Notes under the pieces: generated by a model
What the model was told of the DNA's origin: nothing
What the model saw: the letters and a program-made list of their open reading frames with translations, nothing else
Databases searched by the model: none
Part shown: piece by piece, positions 1 through 8,815 of the stretch
Position numbering within the stretch: position 1 is the first letter of the stretch
How the letters are laid out: each line of letters begins with the position of its first letter
Source: Porphyromonas vaginalis
GTDB lineage: Bacteria; Bacteroidota; Bacteroidia; Bacteroidales; Porphyromonadaceae
Direction: 5' to 3'
Length of the DNA stretch: 64,000 nt
NCBI RefSeq assembly: GCF_958301595.1
Contig: NZ_CATQJU010000001.1
Coordinates: 744,001-808,000 of the forward strand
Program-made: the position numbers and the translations under genes

Positions 1-517
1 GGTCATAACCACGCATGATAGCCATAGGCGTAGGCTTGAAGCCCTCCTTGAAGTAAGGACCTACGGGAGATACGAAGACGATAAAGAGATACTCAGGAGC
101 TGGCTTGACACCTACCTGAGCGCCGAGACCAAGTAGGAGTGGGCGGATGTAGAGTGAAGCACCGCTCTCGTAGGGAGGTACGTAGTCCTTGTTGAGCTCG
201 ACAGCCTTCTTGACAGCCTTGATAAAGAGCTCTTCGGGTACGGGAGCCATAACGACACCCTCAGCTGAGCGGATCATACGCTTAGCATTCTCTTCGACAC
301 GGAAGAGGCGGATCTTACCATCCTTACCACGATAAGCCTTGAGACCCTCAAAAGCCTCCTGACCGTAGTGCAGACAGGTTGCGCCCATGTGTAGCGTGAC
401 CGTCTCCTCTGAAGAGACCTCTAGCTCACCCCACTTGCCATCACGATAGTAACAGCGTACGTTGTAATCGGTCTTGAGGTAACCAAACCCCAATGATGAC
501 CAGTCCAAATTCTTCAT
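1..517 (-). CDS. ilvE: Branched-chain amino acid aminotransferase, 3' end cut off
   Basis: The minus-strand reading frame starts at the ATG complementary to 515-517 (MKNLDWSSLGFGYLK) and runs off the left edge, giving about 172 residues. The segment HMGATCLHYGQEAFEGLKAY followed by RLFRVEENAKRM and YIRPLLLGLGAQVGV is typical of class IV PLP-dependent branched-chain aminotransferases, which make leucine, isoleucine and valine from their keto acids with glutamate as donor. The catalytic lysine region lies outside the window. Family assignment is firm; exact substrate preference is inferred from the family. Confidence 0.9.
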   Translation of the reverse strand, partial: MKNLDWSSLGFGYLKTDYNVRCYYRDGKWGELEVSSEETVTLHMGATCLHYGQEAFEGLKAYRGKDGKIRLFRVEENAKRMIRSAEGVVMAPVPEELFIKAVKKAVELNKDYVPPYESGASLYIRPLLLGLGAQVGVKPAPEYLFIVFVSPVGPYFKEGFKPTPMAIMRGYD

Positions 518-616
518 ACTATATATAGGTAATAAAGTTGTTAGTAAAGCCGTAGTAACGATCGGTCTACAAAGATACCTATTTTATTTGGTATTAGACG
601 ACATAGTACCAGAGAT

Positions 617-1119
617 CCAGTGCTGACGCATCATAATCGCACTGTCAAGAGCTACCTATGAGGACAAGCGAGGGTTGGATGAGTTCACTACATATAATAT
701 AATGTGTCACCCATGGATTGGCTGTTAGCTGTTAGCTATCGGAACCATCGGAGCTATCAGAGTGATCGGATCTCTAATCTCTAACTTCTAAACTCTAACC
801 TCTATCTCCATTTACATATCTTTACGGGGAAATTCGTCCGATTCTCTCCTTTCTCGAATATCCACGTGGGGAATCTCAAATCTCCACGTAGATGTTTTTT
901 ATTTTCCACGTGGGCGTGATTCATTTCTTCCGAAGTTTCATTTCATTCTTCCGAAGTTTCATCTCATTCCTCCGAAGAATTTTTTATTCTCCACGTGGGA
1001 ATTTCGAAACATCCACGTGGAAATCACTTTTCCCCGACACAGCGCCGTTTCGATGTGTTGCCGGTTCTAAATTATTGTAACGAACCAGCGTTGAGTTTGC
1101 CCAGCCAGTGCTGATGCAT
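617..1119 (+). repeat. Dispersed ~500-bp non-coding repeat, copy A (full length)
   Basis: This copy matches 29631-30125 (inverted) over its whole length, and 40736-41080 and 57961-58263 over its right two thirds. Order: a segment ending in AATGTGTCACCC, (GTTAGCT)-type and CTCTAAN heptads (772-806), TTTACATATCTTTACGG, five CCACGTGG-like palindromes, three tandem ~21-bp units containing TTCCGAAGTTTCAT, then TTGTAACGA and CCCAGCCAG. The copy is bounded by CCAGTGCTGACGCAT at 617-631 and CCAGTGCTGATGCAT at 1105-1119. No transposase or coding evidence is present. Confidence 0.85.
772..806. repeat. Degenerate heptad tract (CTCTAAN)5
   Basis: Five consecutive 7-bp units read CTCTAAT, CTCTAAC, TTCTAAA, CTCTAAC, CTCTATC. 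The same degenerate heptad recurs at 2202-2242, 29950-29984, 40751-40785, 46155-46175, 57832-57859 and 57961-57988. Confidence 0.8.
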
Positions 1120-1164
1120 TTGATAGTTGAATCTACGCTAACCTGTGACTACCGATCTATTTAG

Positions 1165-1172
1165 TACCTTTG
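1165..1172 (+). promoter_or_regulatory. Probable -7 element TACCTTTG
   Basis: TACCTTTG matches the Bacteroidota -7 consensus TAnnTTTG and lies about 90 bp before the preferred start of the glucosaminidase gene at 1259. A convincing -33 element is not visible. That transcription begins just downstream also argues against the longer reading frame beginning at 1145. Confidence 0.5.
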
Positions 1173-1258
1173 TAGTTCAAGTGGCTCTTACTGCTTTACC
1201 TGCTCCGCAGGGCGAGGAGTCTCTGGTGCCTAGCTATACATCTCTAGAATTAAGTCTT

Positions 1259-2200
1259 ATGAAGCTCCTTACCGATTCGTCACGGTCTCTGCTCTCGATA
1301 GCTTGTCTGCTCTTGCTCTGTGCCACAGCGTGGGGGCAGGCTCCGATGAATTCTAATTACCAGACCTACATACGTACCTATGCCGATGAGTGCATCCGCC
1401 AGATGAAGCGTCACAAGATCCCCGCGAGCATCACGATGGCGCAGGGACTGATCGAGACGGGAGCTGGATCTAGTCGCCTAGCGCGTGAGGGCAATAACCA
1501 CTTCGGTATCAAGTGCCACCGCGCTTGGCAGGGACAGCGTATCTATGCTGATGATGATCTCAAGGGAGAGTGCTTTCGCAAGTACCGCTCTGTGGGCGAC
1601 TCCTACGAGGATCACTCCAACTTCCTCAAGCAACCTCGATACCAAGTACTATACACCTACCCTATCACGGACTATCAGGCTTGGGCTAGGGGGCTACAGC
1701 AGTGTGGCTATGCGACGAACAAGGGCTACGCTAATATGCTCATCAAGGTGATTGAGCAGTACGAGCTCTACGAGCTGGATCGTGGACGCTATCCGCGCTG
1801 GATGTCGGGTCGCCCCGCACCGACCTATACGCCCTCTGACGATGATCCTAAGACGAAGCTCACGCATGAGGGATTCTTTAGCTACGGACTCCTATATGTA
1901 CTTGCCAACGAGGGTGACTCGCTTGAGTCGATCGCTCGTGAGATGGGCATAAGTCTCAAGCGCTTAGCCGACTACAACGATATGCCGGTAGACTTCCCCA
2001 TTCAGGCTGGCGATGTGATCTATCTGGAGCGCAAGAACAGGCGCGCCACGCCAGACTATCCCGATCATGTGGTGCAGGTGGGTGAGTCGATGCACGACAT
2101 ATCACAGCGCTACGGCATACGCCTCGCTCGTCTCTATCGTATGAACCACCTAGACTACGACTATGTACCCGAGGAGGGCGACGTACTCCGACTCCGCTAA
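1259..2200 (+). CDS. Exported glucosaminidase with two C-terminal LysM motifs
   Basis: The protein (313 aa from this start) probably cleaves the glycan strands of peptidoglycan in the periplasm or at the surface. The chosen ATG at 1259 gives a clean signal peptide (MKLLTDSSRSLLSIACLLLL, ending near WGQA); an upstream ATG at 1145 would bury it behind 38 residues. The catalytic domain spans about residues 35-180, with the family motif AQGLIETGAGSS carrying the probable catalytic glutamate, and HFGIKCH. Two LysM-type cell-wall-binding motifs follow (YVLANEGDSLESIAREMGIS and HVVQVGESMHDISQRYGIR). The stop is followed immediately by a heptad tract and purM. Confidence 0.85.
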   Translation: MKLLTDSSRSLLSIACLLLLCATAWGQAPMNSNYQTYIRTYADECIRQMKRHKIPASITMAQGLIETGAGSSRLAREGNNHFGIKCHRAWQGQRIYADDDLKGECFRKYRSVGDSYEDHSNFLKQPRYQVLYTYPITDYQAWARGLQQCGYATNKGYANMLIKVIEQYELYELDRGRYPRWMSGRPAPTYTPSDDDPKTKLTHEGFFSYGLLYVLANEGDSLESIAREMGISLKRLADYNDMPVDFPIQAGDVIYLERKNRRATPDYPDHVVQVGESMHDISQRYGIRLARLYRMNHLDYDYVPEEGDVLRLR

Positions 2201-2201
2201 T

Positions 2202-2242
2202 CTCTAACTTCTAAGGTCTAATCTCTAATCTCTAAGGTCTCT
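2202..2242. repeat. Heptad tract between two genes
   Basis: Nearly six 7-bp units (CTCTAAC, TTCTAAG, GTCTAAT, CTCTAAT, CTCTAAG, GTCTCT) fill the whole space between the glucosaminidase stop and the purM start. The tract therefore occupies the position where a ribosome binding site would lie; no Shine-Dalgarno-like purine run is present. Confidence 0.8.
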
Positions 2243-3403
2243 ATGAACCGATATATGCGTCGTGGCGTTTCTGCCGCAAAAGAAGATGTACACAAGGCTA
2301 TTGCTCACATAGACAAGGGACTCTACCCGCAAGCCTTTTGCAAGATACTACCTGACATACTGGGTGGTGATCCTGACTATTGCAACATCATGCATGCCGA
2401 TGGGGCTGGCACGAAGTCTTCGCTGGCTTATATCTACTGGCGAGAGACGGGCGATCTCTCCGTGTGGCGAGGCATAGCTCAGGATGCAATCGTGATGAAC
2501 CTTGACGACCTCCTCTGCGTGGGTGCCACCTCGGGCATGCTCCTCTCCTCGACCATCGGGCGCAACAAGCAGCTCATCCCTGGCGAAGTGATCGGAGCTG
2601 TCATCAATGGCACCGAAGAGATCTTAGCACAGATGCGTGAACTAGGGGTGGAGATCTACCTCACAGGGGGCGAAACGGCTGACGTGGGCGACCTGGTCCG
2701 TACGATCATCGTAGACAGCACCGTGACCTGCCGTATGCGTCGGAGCGACATCATAGACAATGCGCACATCGCTGACGGAGACGTGATCGTCGGCTTTGCC
2801 TCCTATGGACAGGCAACCTACGAGGAGCGTTACAATGGCGGTATGGGGAGCAACGGGCTTACCTCTGCACGGCACGATATACTCTCTCACGCACTTGCTG
2901 AGAAGTTTCCCGAGAGCTACGACCCCGCTGTGCCTGATGACTTAGTGTACAGTGGTAGCCGTGAGCTACTCGCTGAGGTACCAGGCACAGGGCTGACAGT
3001 CGGCGAACTGATCCTCTCCCCCACACGTACCTACGCACCACTTGTGGCGAAGCTACTCAAAGAGATGCGCCCCGCCATACATGGACTGATCCACTGTACA
3101 GGAGGCGCACAGACGAAGGTGATGAACTTCGTCACCAACAAACATATTATTAAGGACCATCTCCTTCCGGTTCCTCCGCTCTTCCAGATGATTGCCGAGG
3201 AGAGTGGAGCTGACGCTGCGGAGCTGTACCAAGTCTTCAACATGGGGCACCGCCTGGAGGCTTACCTGCCCGCCGAGCAGGCTGAAGAGGCTATCGCCGT
3301 GGCGCGACACTTCAACATCGATGCACAGATCATCGGTCGTGTCGAGGCGGCCGACCAGAACCGCCTGACACTCGTTACGCCCTTTGGCACAGTGGAGCGA
3401 TAG
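2243..3403 (+). CDS. purM: Phosphoribosylformylglycinamidine cyclo-ligase (AIR synthetase)
   Basis: PurM converts FGAM to AIR with ATP in cytosolic purine biosynthesis. The 386-aa protein shows the PurM/AIRS fold signatures: MHADGAGTKSSLAYIYW, the DDLLCVGAT segment, ELGVEIYLTGGETADVGD and HCTGGAQTKVM. The length and divergence fit the Bacteroidota form. The first gene of a collinear run with prfA and pyrF, a neighbourhood common in this phylum. The start at 2243 directly abuts a 7-bp repeat tract. Confidence 0.92.
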   Translation: MNRYMRRGVSAAKEDVHKAIAHIDKGLYPQAFCKILPDILGGDPDYCNIMHADGAGTKSSLAYIYWRETGDLSVWRGIAQDAIVMNLDDLLCVGATSGMLLSSTIGRNKQLIPGEVIGAVINGTEEILAQMRELGVEIYLTGGETADVGDLVRTIIVDSTVTCRMRRSDIIDNAHIADGDVIVGFASYGQATYEERYNGGMGSNGLTSARHDILSHALAEKFPESYDPAVPDDLVYSGSRELLAEVPGTGLTVGELILSPTRTYAPLVAKLLKEMRPAIHGLIHCTGGAQTKVMNFVTNKHIIKDHLLPVPPLFQMIAEESGADAAELYQVFNMGHRLEAYLPAEQAEEAIAVARHFNIDAQIIGRVEAADQNRLTLVTPFGTVER

Positions 3404-3435
3404 TCCTAGACCCTTACATCACTTAGCAGACCTAT

Positions 3436-4542
3436 ATGAACGATTTACTCAACCGCATAGAAGCTCTGGGGGCACGCCACGAGGAGCTAGAGACATTGAT
3501 CACCGACCCTAGCGTCATTGCTGACGGCAGACGCTTTGCCACCCTTAGCAAAGAATACACCCACCTAGGGGAGATACTCAAGGCTGGCGGGCAGTACAAG
3601 CAGCTCCTGACACAACAAGAGGAGGCCGAGAGTACGCTCCAAGACGCTGACAGCGATGAGGAGCTAAAAGCGATGGCGCGCGAACTGCTCGCTGAGGCTA
3701 AGGAGGAGATCCCTAAGATGGAGGAGGAGATCAAGCTGCTCCTCCTACCGAACGATCCAGAGGATGACAAGAACGCTATCGTCGAGCTACGCGCTGGCAC
3801 GGGCGGTGACGAGGCGGCACTCTTTGCGGGTGACCTCTTCCGTATGTACTCGCGCTACTGCGAGACGAAGGGGTGGAATGTCACCGTGAGCAGCTACACC
3901 GAGGGCGGCACGGGTGGCTACAAGGAGATCGTACTCAATGTTACAGGTACGGGCGTGTACGGTACGCTCAAGTATGAGAGTGGTGTGCATCGTGTGCAGC
4001 GTGTCCCCCAGACGGAGACGCAGGGACGTATCCACACCTCGGCAGCGACCGTGGCGGTACTGCCTGAGGCTGACAAGTTTGAGGTCAACATCAACGAGGG
4101 TGAGATCAAGTGGGACACCTTCCGCTCTAGTGGTGCTGGTGGACAGAATGTCAACAAGGTGGAGTCTGGCGTTCGTCTCCACTATCCGTGGCGCAACCCC
4201 AATACGGGTGTCGTGGAGGATATAACGATCGAGTGTACCGAGACGCGTGACCAGCCGAAGAATAAGGAGCGTGCGCTGTCACGGCTTCGCACTTTCATCT
4301 ATGACAAGGAGCATCAGAAGTATATCGACGAGATAGCTTCACGTCGTAAGACGATGGTCTCGACGGGTGACCGCTCGGCTAAGATCCGCACCTACAACTT
4401 CCCGCAGGGTCGTGTCACCGACCACCGCATCGGTCTGACGGTACACAACCTGCCTGGCGTGCTCGGTGGCGACTTGCAGCCGATCATCGACGCACTCATC
4501 GTCGCTGAGAATACGGAGCGCCTCAAAGAGGCCGCCCTCTGA
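3436..4542 (+). CDS. prfA: Peptide chain release factor 1
   Basis: RF1 recognises UAA and UAG in the ribosomal A site and triggers release of the finished protein. The 368-aa protein has the RF1 core: ELRAGTGGDEAALFAGDLFRMY, QGRIHTSAATVAVLPE, and the peptidyl-tRNA hydrolysis motif GGQ inside RSSGAGGQNVNKVESGVR. Length is normal for RF1. It lies 32 bp after purM and 109 bp before pyrF on the same strand. Confidence 0.97.
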   Translation: MNDLLNRIEALGARHEELETLITDPSVIADGRRFATLSKEYTHLGEILKAGGQYKQLLTQQEEAESTLQDADSDEELKAMARELLAEAKEEIPKMEEEIKLLLLPNDPEDDKNAIVELRAGTGGDEAALFAGDLFRMYSRYCETKGWNVTVSSYTEGGTGGYKEIVLNVTGTGVYGTLKYESGVHRVQRVPQTETQGRIHTSAATVAVLPEADKFEVNINEGEIKWDTFRSSGAGGQNVNKVESGVRLHYPWRNPNTGVVEDITIECTETRDQPKNKERALSRLRTFIYDKEHQKYIDEIASRRKTMVSTGDRSAKIRTYNFPQGRVTDHRIGLTVHNLPGVLGGDLQPIIDALIVAENTERLKEAAL

Positions 4543-4651
4543 TTCCGACTAACGCTTGGGAGCTTAGCTTTGACACTCCTATATGATACTTTTTCACTAC
4601 CTTAGTAGACCGTATACGATTACTCACTTCAAATAAACAGAAGACTATCTC

Positions 4652-5485
4652 ATGAATCGCGAGCAAATCATAGCACAAATACGAGCTAAGCGTAGCTACC
4701 TCTGCGTGGGGCTCGATCCAGATATACAGAAGTTGCCTCCGCACTTGCTGAAGGGGGATAATCCTATTCTGGACTTCAACAAGGCGATCATCGATGCCAC
4801 AGCACAGTACGCTATCGCATTCAAGCTGAACTTGGCTTTTTATGAAACCCTTGGGGCTTTCGGTATGCAGGTCTTTGGCGATACGGTGGACTACATACGT
4901 CAGAACTATCCCGAGCAGCTGATCATCGCTGATGCTAAGCGTGGCGACATAGGCAATACGAGCAAGATGTATGCGCGTGCCTTCTACGAGAACTTTAAGG
5001 TCGATGCGCTCACCGTGGCTCCCTACATGGGTAGCGACAGTGTGCTGCCTTTCCTAGAGTATAGCGACAAGTGGGTGATCCTACTCGCCTTGACGAGCAA
5101 CCAGGGGGCGCAGGACTTTCAGATGCTCCATACGGGCGAGGAGACTTGTCTCTTTGAGCAGGTACTCAAGACGGCTCTGAGCTGGGAGGGTGCAGACCAT
5201 ATTATGTTTGTCGTGGGTGCTACGCAGAGCAATCTGATGCAGCGTGTGCGGGCGGTAGCTCCAAATGCCTTCCTCCTCGTTCCTGGTGTAGGTGCTCAGG
5301 GGGGTAGCCTAGAGGCGGTCGCAGAGCATGCGATGACGAGCGACTGCGGACTGATCGTCAATAGTTCGCGAGGCATCATCTATGCGGGCAATGACGAGCG
5401 CTTTGCCTCTGCCTCTGCGCAGGCAGCCTCTGACCTAGCGCGCCAGATGGAGCAGACGCTCATTGACAAGGGTATCATAGACTAA
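4652..5485 (+). CDS. pyrF: Orotidine 5'-phosphate decarboxylase
   Basis: PyrF decarboxylates OMP to UMP, the last step of pyrimidine synthesis. The 277-aa protein is of the longer type-2 family: SYLCVGLDPDIQKLP at the N-terminus, FKLNLAFYETLG with the substrate lysine, and the catalytic D-x-K-R-x-D segment in ADAKRGDIGNTSKMYARAF. VPGVGAQGG and IVNSSRGIIYA form the phosphate-binding end. It is 13 bp upstream of lpxD, so translation and transcription are probably coupled to the lipid A genes. Confidence 0.95.
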   Translation: MNREQIIAQIRAKRSYLCVGLDPDIQKLPPHLLKGDNPILDFNKAIIDATAQYAIAFKLNLAFYETLGAFGMQVFGDTVDYIRQNYPEQLIIADAKRGDIGNTSKMYARAFYENFKVDALTVAPYMGSDSVLPFLEYSDKWVILLALTSNQGAQDFQMLHTGEETCLFEQVLKTALSWEGADHIMFVVGATQSNLMQRVRAVAPNAFLLVPGVGAQGGSLEAVAEHAMTSDCGLIVNSSRGIIYAGNDERFASASAQAASDLARQMEQTLIDKGIID

Positions 5486-5498
5486 TATAATAAGGTAG

Positions 5499-6527
5499 AT
5501 GTATACAGTTGCAGACATTGCCAAGCTAATCGGTGGTACGATAGAAGGCGACGGCACAGCTCAGCTACAAGGCTTCGCAGGCATTGAGCAGGCGAAGGCG
5601 GGTGACTTGAGCTTTCTCGCTAATATGAAGTACGAGCCCTATCTCTACACGACACATGCCTCGGCGGTGCTCGTCGACGAGAAGTTCGCTCCGACACAGC
5701 CTTGCTCTACGACGTTGATCCGTGTGGCAAACCCTTACGAGACGCTCTCACAGCTGATGCGGCTCTACGTCTCTCAGCAGGAGCCTCACTGGACGGGCGT
5801 CCACCCGACGGCTATCGTAGACCCTTCGGTAGAGATCCCCAAGGAGTGCATCATCGGCCCGTACGTCTGCATCGAAGCGGATGTTAAGCTGGGAGAGCAG
5901 GTCATCATCTCGGCGCACTGCGTCATCGGGACCAACTGCTCTATTGGTGACCACACGACACTACATCCACGGGTCACACTCTACTCAGATAGCATCATCG
6001 GCCATCACTGCCGCATTCATTCGGGCACAGTGATTGGCGCCGACGGCTTCGGCTTTGCCCCTACGGATCATGGCTATGACAAGATCCCGCAGATAGGGCA
6101 TGTGGAGATAGGAGACAACGTGGAGATAGGTGCAAATAGTTGCATCGATCGCGCTACGATGGGCGTGACGCGCATCGCTTCGGGGGTTAAGATCGACAAC
6201 CTCGTACAGATTGCGCACAACTGCACCGTCGATGAGCACACAGTCATCGCCGCCCAGGCGGGACTAGCAGGCTCGGCACACATCAAGGAGTGGTGCCAGC
6301 TGGGCGGTCAGGTGGGCATAGCTGGTCACCTCACCGTGGGCGACCACTCGCAGCTCGGTGGGCAGACGGGCGTACTGGGCAATCTCCAGTCGCACAGCGT
6401 CGTAATGGGTGCTCCCGCCATGCCTGTGGGCAAGGCACTACGTGCCTTCGCAATGCTGCCTAAACTCCCTGAGCTGATGCGCCGTGTAGACAAGCTCGAA
6501 GAGCAAGCCTCCGCGGAAACTAAATAG
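5499..6527 (+). CDS. lpxD: UDP-3-O-acylglucosamine N-acyltransferase
   Basis: LpxD adds the N-linked hydroxyacyl chain to UDP-3-O-acyl-glucosamine, the third step of lipid A synthesis, at the cytoplasmic side of the inner membrane. The 342-aa protein has the N-terminal uridine-binding domain (residues 1-100) and then a long left-handed beta-helix built of hexapeptide repeats (IGPYVCIEADVKLGEQV onwards). The GADGFGFAP segment and the downstream HNC and AAQAGLAGS motifs fit LpxD. It forms an unbroken lpxD-lpxC/fabZ-lpxA run. Confidence 0.96.
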   Translation: MYTVADIAKLIGGTIEGDGTAQLQGFAGIEQAKAGDLSFLANMKYEPYLYTTHASAVLVDEKFAPTQPCSTTLIRVANPYETLSQLMRLYVSQQEPHWTGVHPTAIVDPSVEIPKECIIGPYVCIEADVKLGEQVIISAHCVIGTNCSIGDHTTLHPRVTLYSDSIIGHHCRIHSGTVIGADGFGFAPTDHGYDKIPQIGHVEIGDNVEIGANSCIDRATMGVTRIASGVKIDNLVQIAHNCTVDEHTVIAAQAGLAGSAHIKEWCQLGGQVGIAGHLTVGDHSQLGGQTGVLGNLQSHSVVMGAPAMPVGKALRAFAMLPKLPELMRRVDKLEEQASAETK

Positions 6528-6558
6528 ACACATTTGTAAAAGCAGACACACTCACGTT

Positions 6559-7941
6559 ATGAATCAGTACACACTCGCTACGACACTCACCTTCCAAGGT
6601 GTAGGACTTCACACAGGAGCCAAACGCACCTTGACCCTTTCCCCTGCGGAGCCCCATAGTGGTTACCAGATCTGTCGCTCCGACCTCGAGGGGCACCCCG
6701 TGATCCCCGCTTATGCGGACTATGTCACGACGACGCAGCGTGCTACTCGTATAGAGCGTGGCACTGTGCAGGTCTCTACGCTCGAGCATTGCCTCAGTGC
6801 ACTCTATGCGCTCGGTGTGGACAACTGTCTCATCACGGTCGATGGTGACGAAGCGCCTATACTAGACGGCTCTGCACAGCCTTATGTGCAGGCGATTCAA
6901 GAGGCGGGACTCAAGGAGCAGTCTGCTACTCGTGAGGTCTTTGTGGTACGTAAGCCTATCGAGGTGAAAGATGAGGAGACAGGAGCCTCCATTCTCCTTC
7001 TCCCATCAGATCAGCTTGGCGTCGAGGCGCACATAAGCTTTGCCTCCCCACTACTGAGCAACCAATACGCTTCGCTGCGTGACCTCAGTCGCTATGGCGA
7101 GGAGGTCGCCGAGGCACGCTCCTTCGTTTTCGTACGAGAGATACTGCCTCTCCTCAGTCAGGGCTTGATCAAGGGTGGAGACCTAGCCAATGCGATGGTG
7201 ATCAACGATGAGCCACTCTCAGAGAGCGATGCCAAGGCACTGGCAGAGGCTCTGCATCGTCCTATAGCAGAAGTGAATCAGCTAGGCGTGATCAACCCCA
7301 AGGAGGGCATCCCGAACGAGCCCGCACGTCACAAGATCATCGACATACTAGGCGACCTAGCCCTGGCTGGCATCTTCGTGCAGGGGCATATCATAGCAAC
7401 CAAGCCTGGCCATAAGATCAATAACAAGCTAGCACGGGCGATCCGCAAGGAGATCAAAGGGATGGAGACACAGCCGCCCGTCTATGATCCCAATGCGACA
7501 CCTGTACTCGATCTGAACCAGATCAAAGGTCTCCTACCACACCGCTATCCTTTCCTCCTTGTGGACAAGGTGATCCACCTAGACAAGGACCATATCGTGG
7601 GGGTTAAGAATGTGAGCTTCAACGAGACCTTCTTCCTCGGTCACTTCCCCACAGAGCCAGTTATGCCAGGCGTACTCATCGTTGAGGCGATGGCGCAGAC
7701 CGCTGGGTTACTCGTACTCAGCGGTATCGAAGACCCTGAGCGCTACTCAACCTACTTCCTGACGATCAACAATGTAAAGTTCAGAAACAAGGTCGTGCCA
7801 GGCGACACCCTCCTCTTTAAGGTGATGCTCACCAGTGAGGTGCGTCGTGGCTTAGCCAGCGTCAGAGGACTGACCTTCGTGGGCAACCAGCTCGTTTGTG
7901 AGGCCGACTTCATGGCTCAGATAGTAAAGAATAAGGAGTAA
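6559..7941 (+). CDS. lpxC/fabZ: Bifunctional UDP-3-O-acyl-GlcNAc deacetylase / 3-hydroxyacyl-ACP dehydratase
   Basis: This 460-aa protein fuses two enzymes. Residues 1-300 are LpxC, the zinc deacetylase that commits the cell to lipid A synthesis (GVGLHTG, LEHCLSALYALGVDNC, EAPILDGSAQPYV, RHKIIDILGDLAL). Residues 315-460 are FabZ, which dehydrates 3-hydroxyacyl-ACP in fatty acid elongation (LLPHRYPFLLVDKV and the catalytic GHFPTEPVMPGVLIVEAMAQ). This fusion is known in Bacteroidota and couples use of the shared hydroxyacyl-ACP pool. It lies 31 bp after lpxD and 17 bp before lpxA. Confidence 0.97.
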   Translation: MNQYTLATTLTFQGVGLHTGAKRTLTLSPAEPHSGYQICRSDLEGHPVIPAYADYVTTTQRATRIERGTVQVSTLEHCLSALYALGVDNCLITVDGDEAPILDGSAQPYVQAIQEAGLKEQSATREVFVVRKPIEVKDEETGASILLLPSDQLGVEAHISFASPLLSNQYASLRDLSRYGEEVAEARSFVFVREILPLLSQGLIKGGDLANAMVINDEPLSESDAKALAEALHRPIAEVNQLGVINPKEGIPNEPARHKIIDILGDLALAGIFVQGHIIATKPGHKINNKLARAIRKEIKGMETQPPVYDPNATPVLDLNQIKGLLPHRYPFLLVDKVIHLDKDHIVGVKNVSFNETFFLGHFPTEPVMPGVLIVEAMAQTAGLLVLSGIEDPERYSTYFLTINNVKFRNKVVPGDTLLFKVMLTSEVRRGLASVRGLTFVGNQLVCEADFMAQIVKNKE

Positions 7942-7958
7942 ACAATCATATCCACTAT

Positions 7959-8750
7959 ATGGCTCAAACGCTTATATCTCCTCTTGCTCAGGTGCATCCT
8001 GAGGCACAGATAGGAGCTGAGGTGACGGTCGGACCTTTTGTCACCATCGAGGCCAACACGGTCATCGGCGACCGCACAATCCTAGACCAAGGCTGCATAA
8101 TTCGCAGCGGAGCGCGCATCGGTAGCGACTGTCACATACATCCCTACGCCGTCATCGCAGGTATACCACAAGACCTTAAGTTCAAAGGTGAAGAGACGAC
8201 CGCTGTCATCGGCGATCATACCACCATCCGAGAGTTCGCCACGGTCAATCGTGGTACCGCCTCGCGTGGCACCACTGTCGTCGGGAGTAACTGCCTCATC
8301 ATGGCTTACTCACACGTAGCGCATGACTGCATCCTCAAGGATCACATCATCCTAGGCAATGCGACACAGCTCGCTGGAGAGGTCGAGATAGACGACTACG
8401 CCATCCTCAGCGGTGCCGTACTGGTACATCAGTTCGTACGCATCTCGCAGCACGTGATGATACAGGGAGGCTCTAAGGTGACCAAGGACATACCACCCTA
8501 CTGTCTCGTGGGGCGCGATCCGATCGTTTACTGTGGTATCAACATCGTAGGACTACGTCGCCGGGGCTTCACCAACGACCAGATCTTCCTCATCAACGAC
8601 GTCTACCGCACACTTTATCAGGGTGGACTCAACAACAGCGAGGCACTCGTAGAGATACAGAGTCGCTATCCGCAGTGCTACGAGCGCGACCTCATCTACA
8701 ACTTCATCAGCGACAGCAAGCGCGGTATAGTCCGCGGATCGATGGATTAG
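7959..8750 (+). CDS. lpxA: UDP-N-acetylglucosamine acyltransferase
   Basis: LpxA transfers the first 3-hydroxyacyl chain to UDP-GlcNAc. The 263-aa protein is a typical trimeric beta-helix enzyme: hexapeptide repeats from residue 5, GIPQDLKFKGEETTAVIGDH, NRGTASRGTTVVGSNCLIMAYSHVAHDC with the catalytic His, and the C-terminal helical domain with GLRRRGFTNDQI. It ends the lipid A block; 65 bp separate it from the nnr gene. Confidence 0.97.
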   Translation: MAQTLISPLAQVHPEAQIGAEVTVGPFVTIEANTVIGDRTILDQGCIIRSGARIGSDCHIHPYAVIAGIPQDLKFKGEETTAVIGDHTTIREFATVNRGTASRGTTVVGSNCLIMAYSHVAHDCILKDHIILGNATQLAGEVEIDDYAILSGAVLVHQFVRISQHVMIQGGSKVTKDIPPYCLVGRDPIVYCGINIVGLRRRGFTNDQIFLINDVYRTLYQGGLNNSEALVEIQSRYPQCYERDLIYNFISDSKRGIVRGSMD

Positions 8751-8815
8751 CTCTAGACAAAAGATCCAAGACCGTAGCCAAGTCGCCATCAACCAACTAA
8801 AGAACAGCTGAAACA

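Noticed and set aside
892-1080. Small open frame of 62 codons inside repeat copy A, with similar short frames in copies B (29679-29883), C (40839-41033) and D (58071-58253)
   Set aside because: Different reading frames stay open in different copies, there is no ribosome binding site, and the peptides reflect CCACGTGG and TCCGAAG DNA repeats rather than a conserved protein.
1145-1258. Upstream start for the glucosaminidase gene
   Set aside because: It would place 38 residues before a clear signal peptide and lies upstream of the probable promoter element at 1165-1172.
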